From Lactococcus termiticola (GTDB taxonomy: Bacteria > Bacillota > Bacilli > Lactobacillales > Streptococcaceae), in contig NZ_BFFO01000011.1 in NCBI RefSeq assembly GCF_003116835.1, forward strand, positions 1 through 46,282: 46,282 bases of DNA, in the 5' to 3' direction. The position numbers were made by a program, and so were the translations under genes. The notes under the pieces are model-generated. The model saw only the letters and a program-made list of their open reading frames with translations, was not told the origin of the DNA and searched no databases. This document shows positions 38,203 to 46,228 of the stretch, in pieces (positions within the stretch are counted from its first letter, which is position 1; every line of letters begins with the position of its first letter).

Positions 38203-38717
38203 CAGTCATCCAGCCCTTCCATGATGTCGACATTGACCCGTTTATCAGCCACATTCACCTCTAAAATCACGCTGGGAATATAGGGCAAAAGCAGGTCCCG
38301 CTTGCCTTGACGTTTGACCACCCAGACGTCATTAGCTCCCGGCTGGAGGATTTCGACAATGTCGCCGATGTAGGCTTCATCCTCGTAGACCTTACAGCCG
38401 ATGATTTCATGATAGTAAAACTCGGTATCAGAGAGCTCAGACTGATTTTCTTCAGCAATCTGGAGGGTCATCCCCTTAAATTTTTCGACATCATTAATAT
38501 GATAATAGCCGTCAAATTTAACCAAATACATGTTTTTATAAGGCTTGGCGGTCTTGACCTTCATGTCCTGGACATAGTTGCCCTGCTCGTCAAAAAGGGC
38601 GAGGATACTGCCCTTGGCAAAGCGGTCCTCTGGGAAGTCTGTCGTGTGAAGGATCCGGAGCTCGCCCTGGAGGCCTTGCGTATTTACAATCGTGCCGACT
38701 TTGTAGTAATTTGTCAT
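38202..38717 (-). CDS. rimM: Ribosome maturation factor RimM
   Basis: A 171-residue 16S processing factor that binds S19. An N-terminal RimM barrel ([18 protein letters not shown]) is joined to a PRC barrel ([46 protein letters not shown]). The frame is open further upstream, but the family begins at [11 protein letters not shown], so ATG 38717 is the start. That ATG is six bases after a TATAAT and has no Shine-Dalgarno, so its own transcript would be leaderless. Confidence 0.95.
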   Translation of the reverse strand: MTNYYKVGTIVNTQGLQGELRILHTTDFPEDRFAKGSILALFDEQGNYVQDMKVKTAKPYKNMYLVKFDGYYHINDVEKFKGMTLQIAEENQSELSDTEFYYHEIIGCKVYEDEAYIGDIVEILQPGANDVWVVKRQGKRDLLLPYIPSVILEVNVADKRVNVDIMEGLDD

Positions 38718-38723
38718 GCTTTT

Positions 38724-38732
38724 ATTATAGCA
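38724..38732 (-). promoter_or_regulatory. Extended -10 giving a leaderless start for rimM
   Basis: TGCTATAAT on the minus strand ends six bases before the ATG at 38717. It follows the khpA terminator directly, so rimM-trmD probably depends on this promoter. Confidence 0.6.
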
Positions 38733-38752
38733 AAAAAAGCCTGCTAAGAGGC
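38732..38752 (-). terminator. Terminator of rpsP-khpA
   Basis: GCCT, CTTAGC, AGGC and seven T on the minus strand, just past the khpA stop. The stem is short (4 bp) and probably leaky. Confidence 0.65.
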
Positions 38753-38757
38753 ATTTC

Positions 38758-38994
38758 TTACTGGTCCACCAACAAACGAACCTTCTTCCCCTCAACAGGC
38801 ACAAAATAAACCAGCGTCCGGATGGCTTGAATAATCCGTCCCTGACGGCCAATCACACGGCCGATGTCGCTTTCAGCAACCTTGAGGTGGTATTCCATGT
38901 ATTCTTCACCTTCAGTGATCTCAAGTGAGACCTGGTCAGGCTCTGTGACCAGTGGCTTTACGATGGTCATAATCAATTCTTTCACATCTGTCAT
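38758..38994 (-). CDS. khpA: KH-domain RNA-binding protein KhpA
   Basis: A 78-residue single KH domain with the GxxG loop in [18 protein letters not shown]. It binds RNA, usually with KhpB, and in streptococci affects cell division and elongation. GGAG is nine bases before the ATG. It follows rpsP, the usual order in Firmicutes. Confidence 0.93.
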   Translation of the reverse strand: MTDVKELIMTIVKPLVTEPDQVSLEITEGEEYMEYHLKVAESDIGRVIGRQGRIIQAIRTLVYFVPVEGKKVRLLVDQ

Positions 38995-39020
38995 GTCTAT
39001 ACGCTCCTTTATGTGAAAAT

Positions 39021-39048
39021 AAGAGCACTGAATCCAGTGCTCTTATAA
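39021..39048 (-). terminator. Hairpin between rpsP and khpA
   Basis: A perfect 10-bp stem (AAGAGCACTG with CAGTGCTCTT, 4-base loop) followed by ATTTTC on the minus strand, just after the rpsP stop. It probably attenuates transcription or protects the rpsP mRNA end. Confidence 0.7.
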
Positions 39049-39321
39049 TTATTTACTGAATTTTGATTCGTGGAATTTCTTCATGATGCCAGCTTTTGAC
39101 AAGATGTTACGAACAGTATCAGATGGTTGTGCACCTTTGCTCATCCAGTCAAGGATACGATCTTCTTTCAAAGTCACTTGGTTTTCTTCAACGAGTGGGT
39201 TGTAAGTACCAACTGTTTCGATGAAACGGCCATCACGTGGTGAACGTGAATCAGCAACGTTAATACGATAGAAAGGTTTTTTCTTAGAACCCATACGAGT
39301 CATACGAATTTTTACAGACAT
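39049..39321 (-). CDS. rpsP: 30S ribosomal protein S16
   Basis: A 90-residue protein beginning [25 protein letters not shown], the family start. The longer frame upstream is non-coding. It is essential for 30S assembly. It is first in the rpsP-khpA unit and preceded by a consensus promoter. Confidence 0.97.
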   Translation of the reverse strand: MSVKIRMTRMGSKKKPFYRINVADSRSPRDGRFIETVGTYNPLVEENQVTLKEDRILDWMSKGAQPSDTVRNILSKAGIMKKFHESKFSK

Positions 39322-39355
39322 GGTTTTCTCTTTTCTTATTTTTGATTTCTTAGTT

Positions 39356-39384
39356 ATTATAACAGAGTATAGGAGGAGTGTCAA
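39356..39384 (-). promoter_or_regulatory. Consensus promoter of rpsP
   Basis: Perfect TTGACA (39384-39379) and TATAAT (39361-39356) with 17 bases between and TG before the -10. The -35 lies inside an 11-bp inverted repeat (GGAGTGTCAAG, seven-base A/T loop, CTTGACACTCC). Confidence 0.9.
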
Positions 39385-39441
39385 GAAAAAAACTTGACAC
39401 TCCTTATCCGCAGATTTTTTGCTCACTTCAATCGCAAAAAA

Positions 39442-39720
39442 CAAGAAAAAAACTTGACAGCCTGATTGATAGAACGCTGAGGAAGCAATGTGACCAAGGG
39501 GAGCATTGAAACCCTGCGTTCTTCAATCAGGGTGGTAGATAAGGAAAACAAAGTTTTCCTCCTTTCCATCCTCCTTCAAGAGGAAATATCTAACATTCGC
39601 TTCACTCCGCTCAAGGGGAATTTTTTCAACAAAACATGGTCTAAACTCTAATACGTTGAAAAAATTCCCACGCTCCGTTACGCTTGTAGAAGTCCTTGGA
39701 TTTTGCGTAGCCCGCAATAC
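39442..39720 (-). repeat. Structured intergenic element D
   Basis: Long stem CCTGATTGAT..AGAACGC with GCGTTCT..TCAATCAGG (39461-39531), whose apex is CAATG/CATTG around GACC and GGGGAG. Next is hairpin GGAAAAC/GTTTTCC (39543-39559), then a 15-bp perfect stem GGGAATTTTTTCAAC (39616-39630) with its complement at 39655-39669. The first two parts match element C (opposite strand) with compensating changes. The 350 bases between rpsP and the SDR hold no gene. Confidence 0.8.
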
Positions 39721-39801
39721 AATATTTTTTAGAATCTACGTAAATATTTTTCATTTACAATCATTACAACTCTAGTACTCTCCGGGCTTCCTGCATTTAT
39801 G

Positions 39802-40545
39802 CTACTGCTTCATTTTAGCAACCTGATGCATTTTCAAAGTCCTTGGTAGATACCGAATCAGCTGATTCTGAAAGCCCGGCACAATCACAGCTTTCCCCTT
39901 CATCATCTTACGATAAGCATAGTGGGCGACAGCTTCAGCCGACATTGCCCCAGCCGGTGCCTTCTTTCCTTCACGCTTAAAAAAGTCTGTTTTCGTCGCT
40001 CCTGGACAAAGACAGGAAACATTGACGCCATGAGCTTTTGCCTCATAACGGATGCCAAGGCTATAGTTGAGGACAAAGGCCTTACTGGCAAAGTAACTGG
40101 CTGTATAGGGGCCTGGTTGAAAGGCCCCTGTTGAGGCAAGGTTTAAGATATTTCCTCTGCCTTTTTGATACATTTCCTTGATAAAAAGCTTACACAATAG
40201 GCTTGTTGCTTCTACATTGAGATGGACGAGTTCTTGCTTTTCTAATAAATCAATCTCATCAATGCCCCCCGCTAAGCCAAAACCGGCGTTATTTATTAAA
40301 GTCGAGACAAAAATATTCTTCGCTTGAATTTCATCAAAAAGCAACTGACAATTTTCACTTTGACTCAAATCATAGGCAAGGGTCAAAAGCTCTCCGTGTG
40401 GCCCTTTTTCAAGCTCTGACTTTGCTTTCTCCAATCGCTCTGGCCGAGAGCTTACTAAAATTAAATTCTCTTTCTTTCTTGCAAAAATCCTTGCGAGTGC
40501 AAGGCCAATACCCGATGAAGCACCTGTGATCAATGTGTATTCCAT
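39802..40545 (-). CDS. Short-chain dehydrogenase/reductase
   Basis: A 247-residue classical SDR. The cofactor motif TGASSGIG is at 7-14, NNAG at ~88-91, and the catalytic Ser and Tyr-x-x-x-Lys lie in LASTGAFQPGPYTASYFASKAF. It is an NAD(P)-dependent oxidoreductase of unknown substrate, of the DltE/YqjQ-like cytosolic type. GGAGG lies about ten bases before the ATG. The gene follows the frameshifted Crp/Fnr gene; a TTGAC..GTCAA palindrome between them may control it. Confidence 0.88.
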   Translation of the reverse strand: MEYTLITGASSGIGLALARIFARKKENLILVSSRPERLEKAKSELEKGPHGELLTLAYDLSQSENCQLLFDEIQAKNIFVSTLINNAGFGLAGGIDEIDLLEKQELVHLNVEATSLLCKLFIKEMYQKGRGNILNLASTGAFQPGPYTASYFASKAFVLNYSLGIRYEAKAHGVNVSCLCPGATKTDFFKREGKKAPAGAMSAEAVAHYAYRKMMKGKAVIVPGFQNQLIRYLPRTLKMHQVAKMKQ

Positions 40546-40593
40546 AATAAAACACCTCCATGCTTAGCATACATGAAGGAAGCTTATATTTCC

Positions 40594-40607
40594 TTGACAT
40601 AGGTCAA
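40594..40607. promoter_or_regulatory. FNR-like palindrome
   Basis: TTGACATAGGTCAA, a perfect 5-bp palindrome with a 4-base spacer, close to the FNR consensus TTGATNNNNATCAA. It overlaps the stop codon of a Crp/Fnr-type gene and lies about 50 bases upstream of the SDR, so it is a likely site for that regulator or a relative. Confidence 0.5.
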
Positions 40608-41145
40608 GTTTTTAGAAGGCGGCTCAGGGAAGAAGGCCTGACTCCAATATATGAGGCAATCGTCTCAAGTTTTAATCTTTGATATAAATCGGGCTGGCTA
40701 AGCTGAAAAGTCTCCAAACGTGCTTTGGCATCGCTGACCAAATAAAGTCTCATCTGCTCTTCCGTCCGCTCCAATTCTTCTTCTAACTGCTCTTCGATAA
40801 AGGCATTGAATTTTGGATTTTTAGATCTTAGCTCGTCTATGACAGCATAAGGGATTTTCCTGGCCTTCGTCTCTTCTAGGGCCTGAATAGCATAAGTTGC
40901 ATTTTTGCCTGTCCGATAAGACTGCGTTCCAAAAAAGTCGCCTTCTACAGAAAAACATTTGGTGAAGTCATTTCCTGATTCATCCAGAAAATAGCCTCTG
41001 ACACAGCCTGAGATGATTTCGTACAGTGCTTTTGGTTGTTCTCCTAGAAGGAAGATTTCTTCGCCCTTTTGAAAAATGGCTTCACTGCTTCGATTTTCAA
41101 GCAGAGCTTTTCGTCCTTGCTTAGCAGGTCAAGATATGAAATCAT
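40604..41145 (-). pseudogene. Crp/Fnr-family transcriptional regulator, frameshifted
   Basis: The ATG at 41145 reads [13 protein letters not shown] and soon hits a stop. One base out of phase, the sequence continues as LENRSSEAIFQKGEEIFLLGEQ..., a cyclic-nucleotide-binding fold with YEIISGCVRGYFLDESGNDFTKCFSVEGDFFG. It ends with a Crp-type helix-turn-helix (LETIASYIGVRPSSLSRLLKT). Total length is one base short of 181 codons. The shift lies at or near the A-run in GACGAAAAGCTC; one more A restores one frame. The ATG overlaps the mvaA stop (ATGA), so the ancestral gene was coupled to the mevalonate genes. It is an inactive regulator, or a sequencing error. Confidence 0.85.
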
Positions 41146-42377
41146 TTATTTCTCAAATTTCTTAGCAGACTTTCTGCTATGGCCTGATTCATCACAGCTT
41201 CAGCCTTCAAAAGATCAGTTAATTGCTCAATCTCATCGCCTTTAGCGCCTACATTCATAGCCAAAGTACGAGCCTGCAAGCTCATATGCCCCTTTTGGAT
41301 GCCTTCTGAGACGAGGGCCCGGAGGGCAGCTAAGTTTTGAGCGAGTCCTACTGATGCGATGACCTGGGCGAGTTCTTTTGCAGACTTAATGTCAAGGATG
41401 GTCATGGCAGCTTGTGCTTTAGGCAGTAGCTTTAAGGCACCACCTACACTTGCGATGGCTAGGGGGATTTTGATTTCACCTTTGAGTTGATCACCGTCCA
41501 AGGTCCAGCTTGTCAAACCTTGATAACTTCCATTTTTGGAAGCATAAGCATGGATGGCGGCCGAGGCGGCTCGGTTGTCATTGCCTGTGGCTAGGACGAC
41601 GGCTTCGATGCCGTTCATAATCCCTTTGTTGTGGGTAGCTGCTCGATAAGGGTCGAGCTTTGAGAATTGGCTAGCGGCTTGGATTTTTTCTGCTACTTCT
41701 TGTCCATTTCCAGTTTTGGAAAGTTTCTCTACAGGAATAGCACAAGTTGCTTTAACTAGGCTTTCTGTCGCATAGTTGGAGAGGATACTAAAGAGGATTT
41801 CCTCATTTGGAAATAGCGTCCGTAAATGATTGGCAAGGCCTTCCAGAATGCTGTTGACGATGTTTGCCCCCATAGCATCTTGAACATCAATCTTGAAGTC
41901 AAGACTGAGGAAGCCTTCTTCAAAATAACGACTTGAAATAGCACGGAGGCCTCCACCACGTTTCACGATACTAGGATAAACTGCTTCCGCAATGGCAATT
42001 AGCTCAGCCTCATGCTGCTCAACATAGCGCTCAATAGCTTCTGCTTCCTTTACAGCATAAAAGACAATCTGCCCCCGCATCAAGCGTTCCGAAATCATCG
42101 CAGTAAAATCCCCAGCTATCTTTGCGCCATTACTTGCCGCAGCAATCACAGAAGGTTCTTCCGTCGCCATGGGCACCTGATAGCTTTTTCCATTAATGGA
42201 AAAATTTTGTGCTAAGCCCATGGGCAGCTCAATTTCAGAGATTTGATTCTCAATCAAATGATTCGCCACTTCTGAGTCCAAGGACATACTTGCCAGAACT
42301 TCCTCCATTTCTGGAGATAAGCCAAGAGTCATCCTACGTTCTTCAGGCGTCATTTGGTAAAACTTTTTTTCTGTCAT
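41142..42377 (-). CDS. mvaA: Hydroxymethylglutaryl-CoA reductase, class II
   Basis: A 411-residue class II HMG-CoA reductase converting HMG-CoA to mevalonate for isoprenoids. Segments matching the family are [41 protein letters not shown] (substrate site), [40 protein letters not shown] and the catalytic-Lys region. The C-terminal helix with [19 protein letters not shown] is present. It overlaps the thiolase gene by four bases; in enterococci the two are fused as mvaE. Confidence 0.95.
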   Translation of the reverse strand: MTEKKFYQMTPEERRMTLGLSPEMEEVLASMSLDSEVANHLIENQISEIELPMGLAQNFSINGKSYQVPMATEEPSVIAAASNGAKIAGDFTAMISERLMRGQIVFYAVKEAEAIERYVEQHEAELIAIAEAVYPSIVKRGGGLRAISSRYFEEGFLSLDFKIDVQDAMGANIVNSILEGLANHLRTLFPNEEILFSILSNYATESLVKATCAIPVEKLSKTGNGQEVAEKIQAASQFSKLDPYRAATHNKGIMNGIEAVVLATGNDNRAASAAIHAYASKNGSYQGLTSWTLDGDQLKGEIKIPLAIASVGGALKLLPKAQAAMTILDIKSAKELAQVIASVGLAQNLAALRALVSEGIQKGHMSLQARTLAMNVGAKGDEIEQLTDLLKAEAVMNQAIAESLLRNLRNK

Positions 42378-43513
42378 AGATTTGGATTTTCCAAGAGAAC
42401 TGCAAGGCCCAGTCCACCGCCGATACAGAGGCTGGCGATGCCGTAGCGCTTGTTTTCACGTTTCAGCGCATAAGCCAGCGTGGTCAAAATGCGGGCACCA
42501 GACGAACCAATGGCATGGCCAAGAGCAATGGCACCGCCGTAGATATTGACCTTTTCTTCAGGCAGATTTAACTCACGATTAACCGCCACACTTGATGAGG
42601 CAAAGGCTTCATTGATCTCAAAAATGTCGATATCATCAACAGTCATGCCGGTCTTGTCAAGGAGCTTTCTGATGGCCTTGATAGGCGACACGCCCATGAT
42701 GCTCGGGTCAATCCCGACTTCTACACTGTCCACTAACTTCGCGAGGGCAATCAGGTTATGCTCTTGGGCAAAGTCATCTGTCGTCATAACCAGGGCGGCT
42801 GCACCGTCGTTGACGGGCGATGAATTTCCAGCTGTGACAGAGCCGTCTTCCTTGAAGGCCGTCCGAAGCGTCGCCAGCTTTTCAAGACTTGAATTGGCAC
42901 GGATCGTTTCATCTTCTGTCATATCATCAATCGCCAAGATTTCATCGATAAAATTGCCGGCTTCTTGAGCAGCCAGGGCTTTTTCCTGCGAATTTTGAGC
43001 AAAGCTATCTTGAGTCTCACGGTCAACCTCAAATTGATCCGCAATGGTTTCACCAATCAAGCCCATGGATTCACCTGAGAAAGCATCTTTCAAGCCATCG
43101 TTAAGCATGCTTAGCTCTTCTTCGCCGGTCTTTTGGTCTTTGACGATGGGCGCTTTAGACATGGACTCAGCACCACCAGCGATGACCACTTCAGCTTCAC
43201 CGAGCTGGAGGGCCTGCTTGCCAAGAATGACCGCCTTCATGCCTGAGCCGCAGACCTCGTTGATGGTAGAGGCGGGCACAGAGTTAGACAGACCGCTGTT
43301 AATGGCAATCTGACGAGCCACGTTTTGCCCACCACCAGCCTGGAGGACATTACCAAAAATGACTTGTCCGATATGGTCTTTGATATCATGTTGGCGCTTG
43401 ATAAGCTCGCTTGATACAGCAGTCCCAAGCTCAACAGCTGAGTAGCTTGAGAGGCCACCATTGTATTTGCCAACCGGCGTCCTTAAAGCATCTATAATAA
43501 CGATAGGTTTCAC
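42374..43513 (-). CDS. Acetyl-CoA C-acetyltransferase (thiolase)
   Basis: A 379-residue thiolase making acetoacetyl-CoA, the first step of the mevalonate pathway. The nucleophile Cys88 lies in [10 protein letters not shown], the active-site His in [18 protein letters not shown], and the second Cys in [11 protein letters not shown]. The start is a GTG with GAGG seven bases upstream. It is first in the operon with mvaA and the broken regulator; HMG-CoA synthase (mvaS) is not in the window. Confidence 0.94.
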   Translation of the reverse strand: MKPIVIIDALRTPVGKYNGGLSSYSAVELGTAVSSELIKRQHDIKDHIGQVIFGNVLQAGGGQNVARQIAINSGLSNSVPASTINEVCGSGMKAVILGKQALQLGEAEVVIAGGAESMSKAPIVKDQKTGEEELSMLNDGLKDAFSGESMGLIGETIADQFEVDRETQDSFAQNSQEKALAAQEAGNFIDEILAIDDMTEDETIRANSSLEKLATLRTAFKEDGSVTAGNSSPVNDGAAALVMTTDDFAQEHNLIALAKLVDSVEVGIDPSIMGVSPIKAIRKLLDKTGMTVDDIDIFEINEAFASSSVAVNRELNLPEEKVNIYGGAIALGHAIGSSGARILTTLAYALKRENKRYGIASLCIGGGLGLAVLLENPNL

Positions 43514-43549
43514 AAGAATTCCTCGATTGTTTCTAATTTAACTATGAAA

Positions 43550-43558
43550 ATTATAGCA
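43550..43558 (-). promoter_or_regulatory. Extended -10 promoter of the thiolase-mvaA operon
   Basis: TGCTATAAT on the minus strand, about 35 bases before the GTG start. No clear -35 box. Confidence 0.6.
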
Positions 43559-43612
43559 TATTTCTTGGTTTAATTGGATTGGGGGTACTTGGGAATTGGT
43601 TAGAAGAACTTA

Positions 43613-43642
43613 TAGAAAAATCCACTGGTGCTCAGTGGATAT
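43613..43642 (-). terminator. Terminator of the three-gene membrane cassette
   Basis: ATCCACTG and CAGTGGAT form an 8-bp stem with a 5-base loop, followed by TTTTTC on the minus strand. It lies about 110 bases past the last gene of the cassette. The remaining sequence to 43750 shows nothing else. Confidence 0.8.
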
Positions 43643-43750
43643 TGACTACAATCTGAAAATAAAGCTGTTTAATCCTTCTGAATGTCTAACTGTATGATGT
43701 GCAGTTCTAGAATTTAAAAGAGAAGTTTTGCTACGACAAAATGCTTTAGC

Positions 43751-44086
43751 TCAAGCTTTCTTCACTGCATCGATAGCTTTAAGCTTTACTTTTTTAGTAA
43801 ATGGAATTTTTTCAATTTCAGCAATTACTTCTTCTTTTGATTTAGTTTTTAATTGTTCCTTGCAAACAGCCTTAACAACCGCGTCTACACCATATTCCGC
43901 AATTGTATGGGAAATGAGGCCTGCTATTCCAAGAATGGCGATACCTCCAATCATTCCACCTGGTCCAAGCAATGCAAGTCCCGCAGTTATAGCGGCTGCA
44001 CCTGATAGGCCTGTTGCCCCCATTGCCACTACGAGTACAATCCCAGGTACCCCAAAGCCAGCAATTTTCTTGATTAATTCGTCCAT
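43751..44086 (-). CDS. Small Gly/Ala-rich membrane protein
   Basis: A 111-residue protein with two to three glycine-rich hydrophobic stretches (GVPGIVLVVAMGATGLSGAAAITAGLALLGPGGMIGGIAILGIAGLI in short) over residues ~8-60, then a basic charged tail (AVCKEQLKTKSKEEVIAEIEKIPFTKK..). The GxxxG-type pattern suggests packing of membrane helices, as in glycine-zipper or pore-forming proteins. Function is not known. ATG 44086 is preferred to a GTG at 44098. It is last in an operon with a zinc-ribbon protein and a frameshifted membrane protein. Confidence 0.78.
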   Translation of the reverse strand: MDELIKKIAGFGVPGIVLVVAMGATGLSGAAAITAGLALLGPGGMIGGIAILGIAGLISHTIAEYGVDAVVKAVCKEQLKTKSKEEVIAEIEKIPFTKKVKLKAIDAVKKA

Positions 44087-44115
44087 GATTTTTCTCACTT
44101 TCTTTATATAATTTT

Positions 44116-44612
44116 CTATTGAATATTATATCTATCAGAAATTTTGATGTAAATTCTAATTGTATTATCTTTACTTTTTAAAACTTTCTTGAATTGTCCA
44201 ATAAATCTACGTTTATCATCGGATTTATAGTGTGCAAATGCAACCCTAACATAATCCTCAGTTTCCCATTCAAAATCTCCAATCCTCATATTACCAAGTA
44301 TGATTGGAAACTCATCCGGTGCAATTTCAGTAATAGGATCAGCTTCAAATATATAGTTGCCGTCCTCTGAAAGTATATTCAGCCACTTTCCATTGCGCTT
44401 TGATTCAAATGCAAGTTTTGGGAACCAGGCCTTTTCTTTTTCATTAATTGGCAAAAGACTTTGTGGACGCCAGATATTATGATTAAAAAAACACTTATTA
44501 AGCCAATGATTAGCTTAAGATTACGTGGATTCTCAGTAGTACCAGATATTTCTTTACTTTCTTTTTCTTCATCATTAAGACTTTGAAATGAATCGTTTTT
44601 AGATGATTTCAT
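44116..44612 (-). pseudogene. Single-span membrane protein, frameshifted in a T7 run
   Basis: From the ATG at 44612 (GGAG seven bases upstream) the frame gives a polar stretch and a membrane span (NLKLIIGLISVFLII). It then drifts out and stops at 44379. One base out of phase, coding resumes as WRPQSLLPINEKEKAWFPKLAFESKRNGKWLNILSEDG... to 44116, with strand-rich sequence. The switch point is a run of seven T (44490-44496); eight T would give one 165-residue protein. It is either a slippage mutation, a phase-variable tract or a sequencing error. The family is not recognised. Confidence 0.7.
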
Positions 44613-44633
44613 AAAAATTCTCCGTTCTTGATA

Positions 44634-45923
44634 TTAGTCTCCATCATGTTCAACCTCAATTTCATGCTTAATCTCGTCTAGCGCATTTCGGATTTTTTCT
44701 CCAAATTCAAGGTTGTTACCCGTAAAAGCATAAGCAGGAATCCCATTTATACATAATGTTTTATGCTTTTTTTTTGATACCGTATCTTCCTTTATAGTTA
44801 TTTCTTCTAAATTGTGATAATCTATAAAGTTCCCTTCAGAAAAACTTCCTTTCCAGTAAACACCCGTTGTCGTGAAACAAATACCTTCTTTTGCACCACC
44901 GAAAAGCGTACTGTCATAAAGACAAATGATTTCTTCACCTTCATCAAGTCTCACATAGCTTTCTTTGGCGTTAACTTTCTTTTTGACAGGAATTTCCGAA
45001 TTAAAATAAAAGTATGCTGAATCTTCTTCATTTTTTTCAAGGTGTTTTTCTAACACCGATTCAATCGGGTTCTTCTTGGAAAAATGTTCTGTGAGTGCTT
45101 CTGAATCGATTTCCCAACTTATAGCTGTGTTTTTTTCTATAACATCAAGTAGATCTATAAACAAATTCCATAGGTTATCGAGTTCTTCAAAGACATCATC
45201 AATTGTATGATCCCATTTACTAATTACAGCATCTTTTTCTTTGGACTCCGAGGAATTTCCAAATAATGAATCAATGGCCTCAGTGTTTACACTGCCAGAA
45301 ATATAGCCAGAAATGAAGCTCCCCGCTAATCCTTTTATTCCGTTAGATTTACTTGGAAGTATTCGGAGAACTTCATCAGAAAGTTCTTCCAATTCTTGCA
45401 ACCAATTGAATAGCTCCAACGATTCTGTAGACAGAAATTCATCTTTTTTCTCTGAAATATAAGATTGGTCCCTTTTAGATAGTTCCCCATCGCCAGAATA
45501 GAGTAAAAAATTAAAACAATTATTCACCGACTTGAGATAAGTTCTATAGAGTTTTGAATGGATTATGAAATATATCGCATCATGACCTCTTCCCACAGCC
45601 ATATTCTCAGAATAACCATTAATTAATTTAAGAACATCGTCATAGTAAATAGCACGCAATTTTATGAGTTCTTCGTTACCAAGAACAATTTCTTTAGTGT
45701 TTGACTCATCTTCATCGCCTAAGGCAATATCAGCATGAACAGAATCAAGCTCACTTGTTTGCTTACCTACCGCTTTACCACAGCTAAAGCAGAAAGCCGC
45801 ACCAGGTGGTAAAGTGGCCCCACAACCACTACAAATCAGCTGTAAGTCAACCTTTTCACCACAATTCATACAAAACTTTGCATCTGGTATTAAGTCAGTT
45901 CCACAATTTTTACATTTTTCCAT
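44634..45923 (-). CDS. Double zinc-ribbon protein of unknown function
   Basis: A 429-residue protein. Two zinc ribbons open it (CKNCGTDLIPDAKFCMNCG and CSGCGATLPPGAAFCFSCG). The middle (~65-290) is helical and acidic, and a beta-rich C-terminal domain (~310-425, EGEEIICLYDSTLFGGAKEGICFTTTGVYWKG..) resembles bacterial PH-like domains. ATG 45923 has GAGG eight bases upstream; a TTG lies directly before it. It heads the three-gene cassette. Composition is AT-rich compared with the metabolic genes to the left, and an insertion sequence lies close by. Confidence 0.85.
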   Translation of the reverse strand: MEKCKNCGTDLIPDAKFCMNCGEKVDLQLICSGCGATLPPGAAFCFSCGKAVGKQTSELDSVHADIALGDEDESNTKEIVLGNEELIKLRAIYYDDVLKLINGYSENMAVGRGHDAIYFIIHSKLYRTYLKSVNNCFNFLLYSGDGELSKRDQSYISEKKDEFLSTESLELFNWLQELEELSDEVLRILPSKSNGIKGLAGSFISGYISGSVNTEAIDSLFGNSSESKEKDAVISKWDHTIDDVFEELDNLWNLFIDLLDVIEKNTAISWEIDSEALTEHFSKKNPIESVLEKHLEKNEEDSAYFYFNSEIPVKKKVNAKESYVRLDEGEEIICLYDSTLFGGAKEGICFTTTGVYWKGSFSEGNFIDYHNLEEITIKEDTVSKKKHKTLCINGIPAYAFTGNNLEFGEKIRNALDEIKHEIEVEHDGD

Positions 45924-45964
45924 CAAAGCTTCCTCAAGTATTAGTTATGTCATTGCTGTTAGGG

Positions 45965-46034
45965 TTTCTCTGTTCCTATGGAACAGAGAAAGGGTACCCT
46001 TTCTCTGTTCCTATGGAACAGAGAAAGGGTACCC
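45965..46034. repeat. Two tandem 35-bp palindromic repeats
   Basis: Each unit is TTTCTCTGTTCC, TAT, GGAACAGAGAAA, GGGTACCC: a 12-bp hairpin plus an 8-bp palindrome. The two copies are identical and adjacent (45965-45999 and 46000-46034). They lie in the leader of the zinc-ribbon gene, 40-110 bases before its start. Confidence 0.95.
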
Positions 46035-46062
46035 TTTGCAATTTTTCAGTTTATTCATTTAC

Positions 46063-46071
46063 AGTATAGCA
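46063..46071 (-). promoter_or_regulatory. Extended -10 promoter of the zinc-ribbon cassette
   Basis: TGCTATACT on the minus strand; its transcript would run through both 35-bp palindromes. The -35 region (TTTAAT, 17 bases away) is weak. Confidence 0.5.
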
Positions 46072-46127
46072 CTTTACTTTAATAAATTAAACTGAAATAT
46101 TTAGATTCAGAAACAATTCTACAACCA

Positions 46128-46152
46128 AAAAATCAGCCCCAACAGGACTGAT
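46128..46152 (-). terminator. Hairpin terminator just outside the IS end
   Basis: AATCAG and CTGATT with short inner pairs (CC/GG) are followed by TTTTTTGG on the minus strand, stopping transcripts that come from the insertion sequence. Confidence 0.7.
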
Positions 46153-46198
46153 TATTGGCTCTTTGTCAAATCGTGTGGGATTTAAAATCTCAAAGATA

Positions 46199-46228
46199 AT
46201 AGGTAACCTCGGTTGCCTATTTTTTTAT
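46199..46228. terminator. Hairpin inside the IS end
   Basis: ATAGGTAAC, CTC, GGTTGCCTAT followed by T7 on the plus strand. It overlaps the transposase stop codon and would stop transcription entering the insertion sequence from outside. Confidence 0.75.

Noticed and set aside
38718-38852. N-terminal extension of rimM
   Set aside because: The extension crosses the khpA terminator and the TATAAT box and has no RimM homology; the family starts at 38717.
39523-39540. T-box-like AGGGTGGTA in element D
   Set aside because: The full GGTACCGCG core and a specifier stem are absent, and no aminoacyl-tRNA synthetase or amino-acid gene follows on the plus strand. The bases are part of the element D stem.
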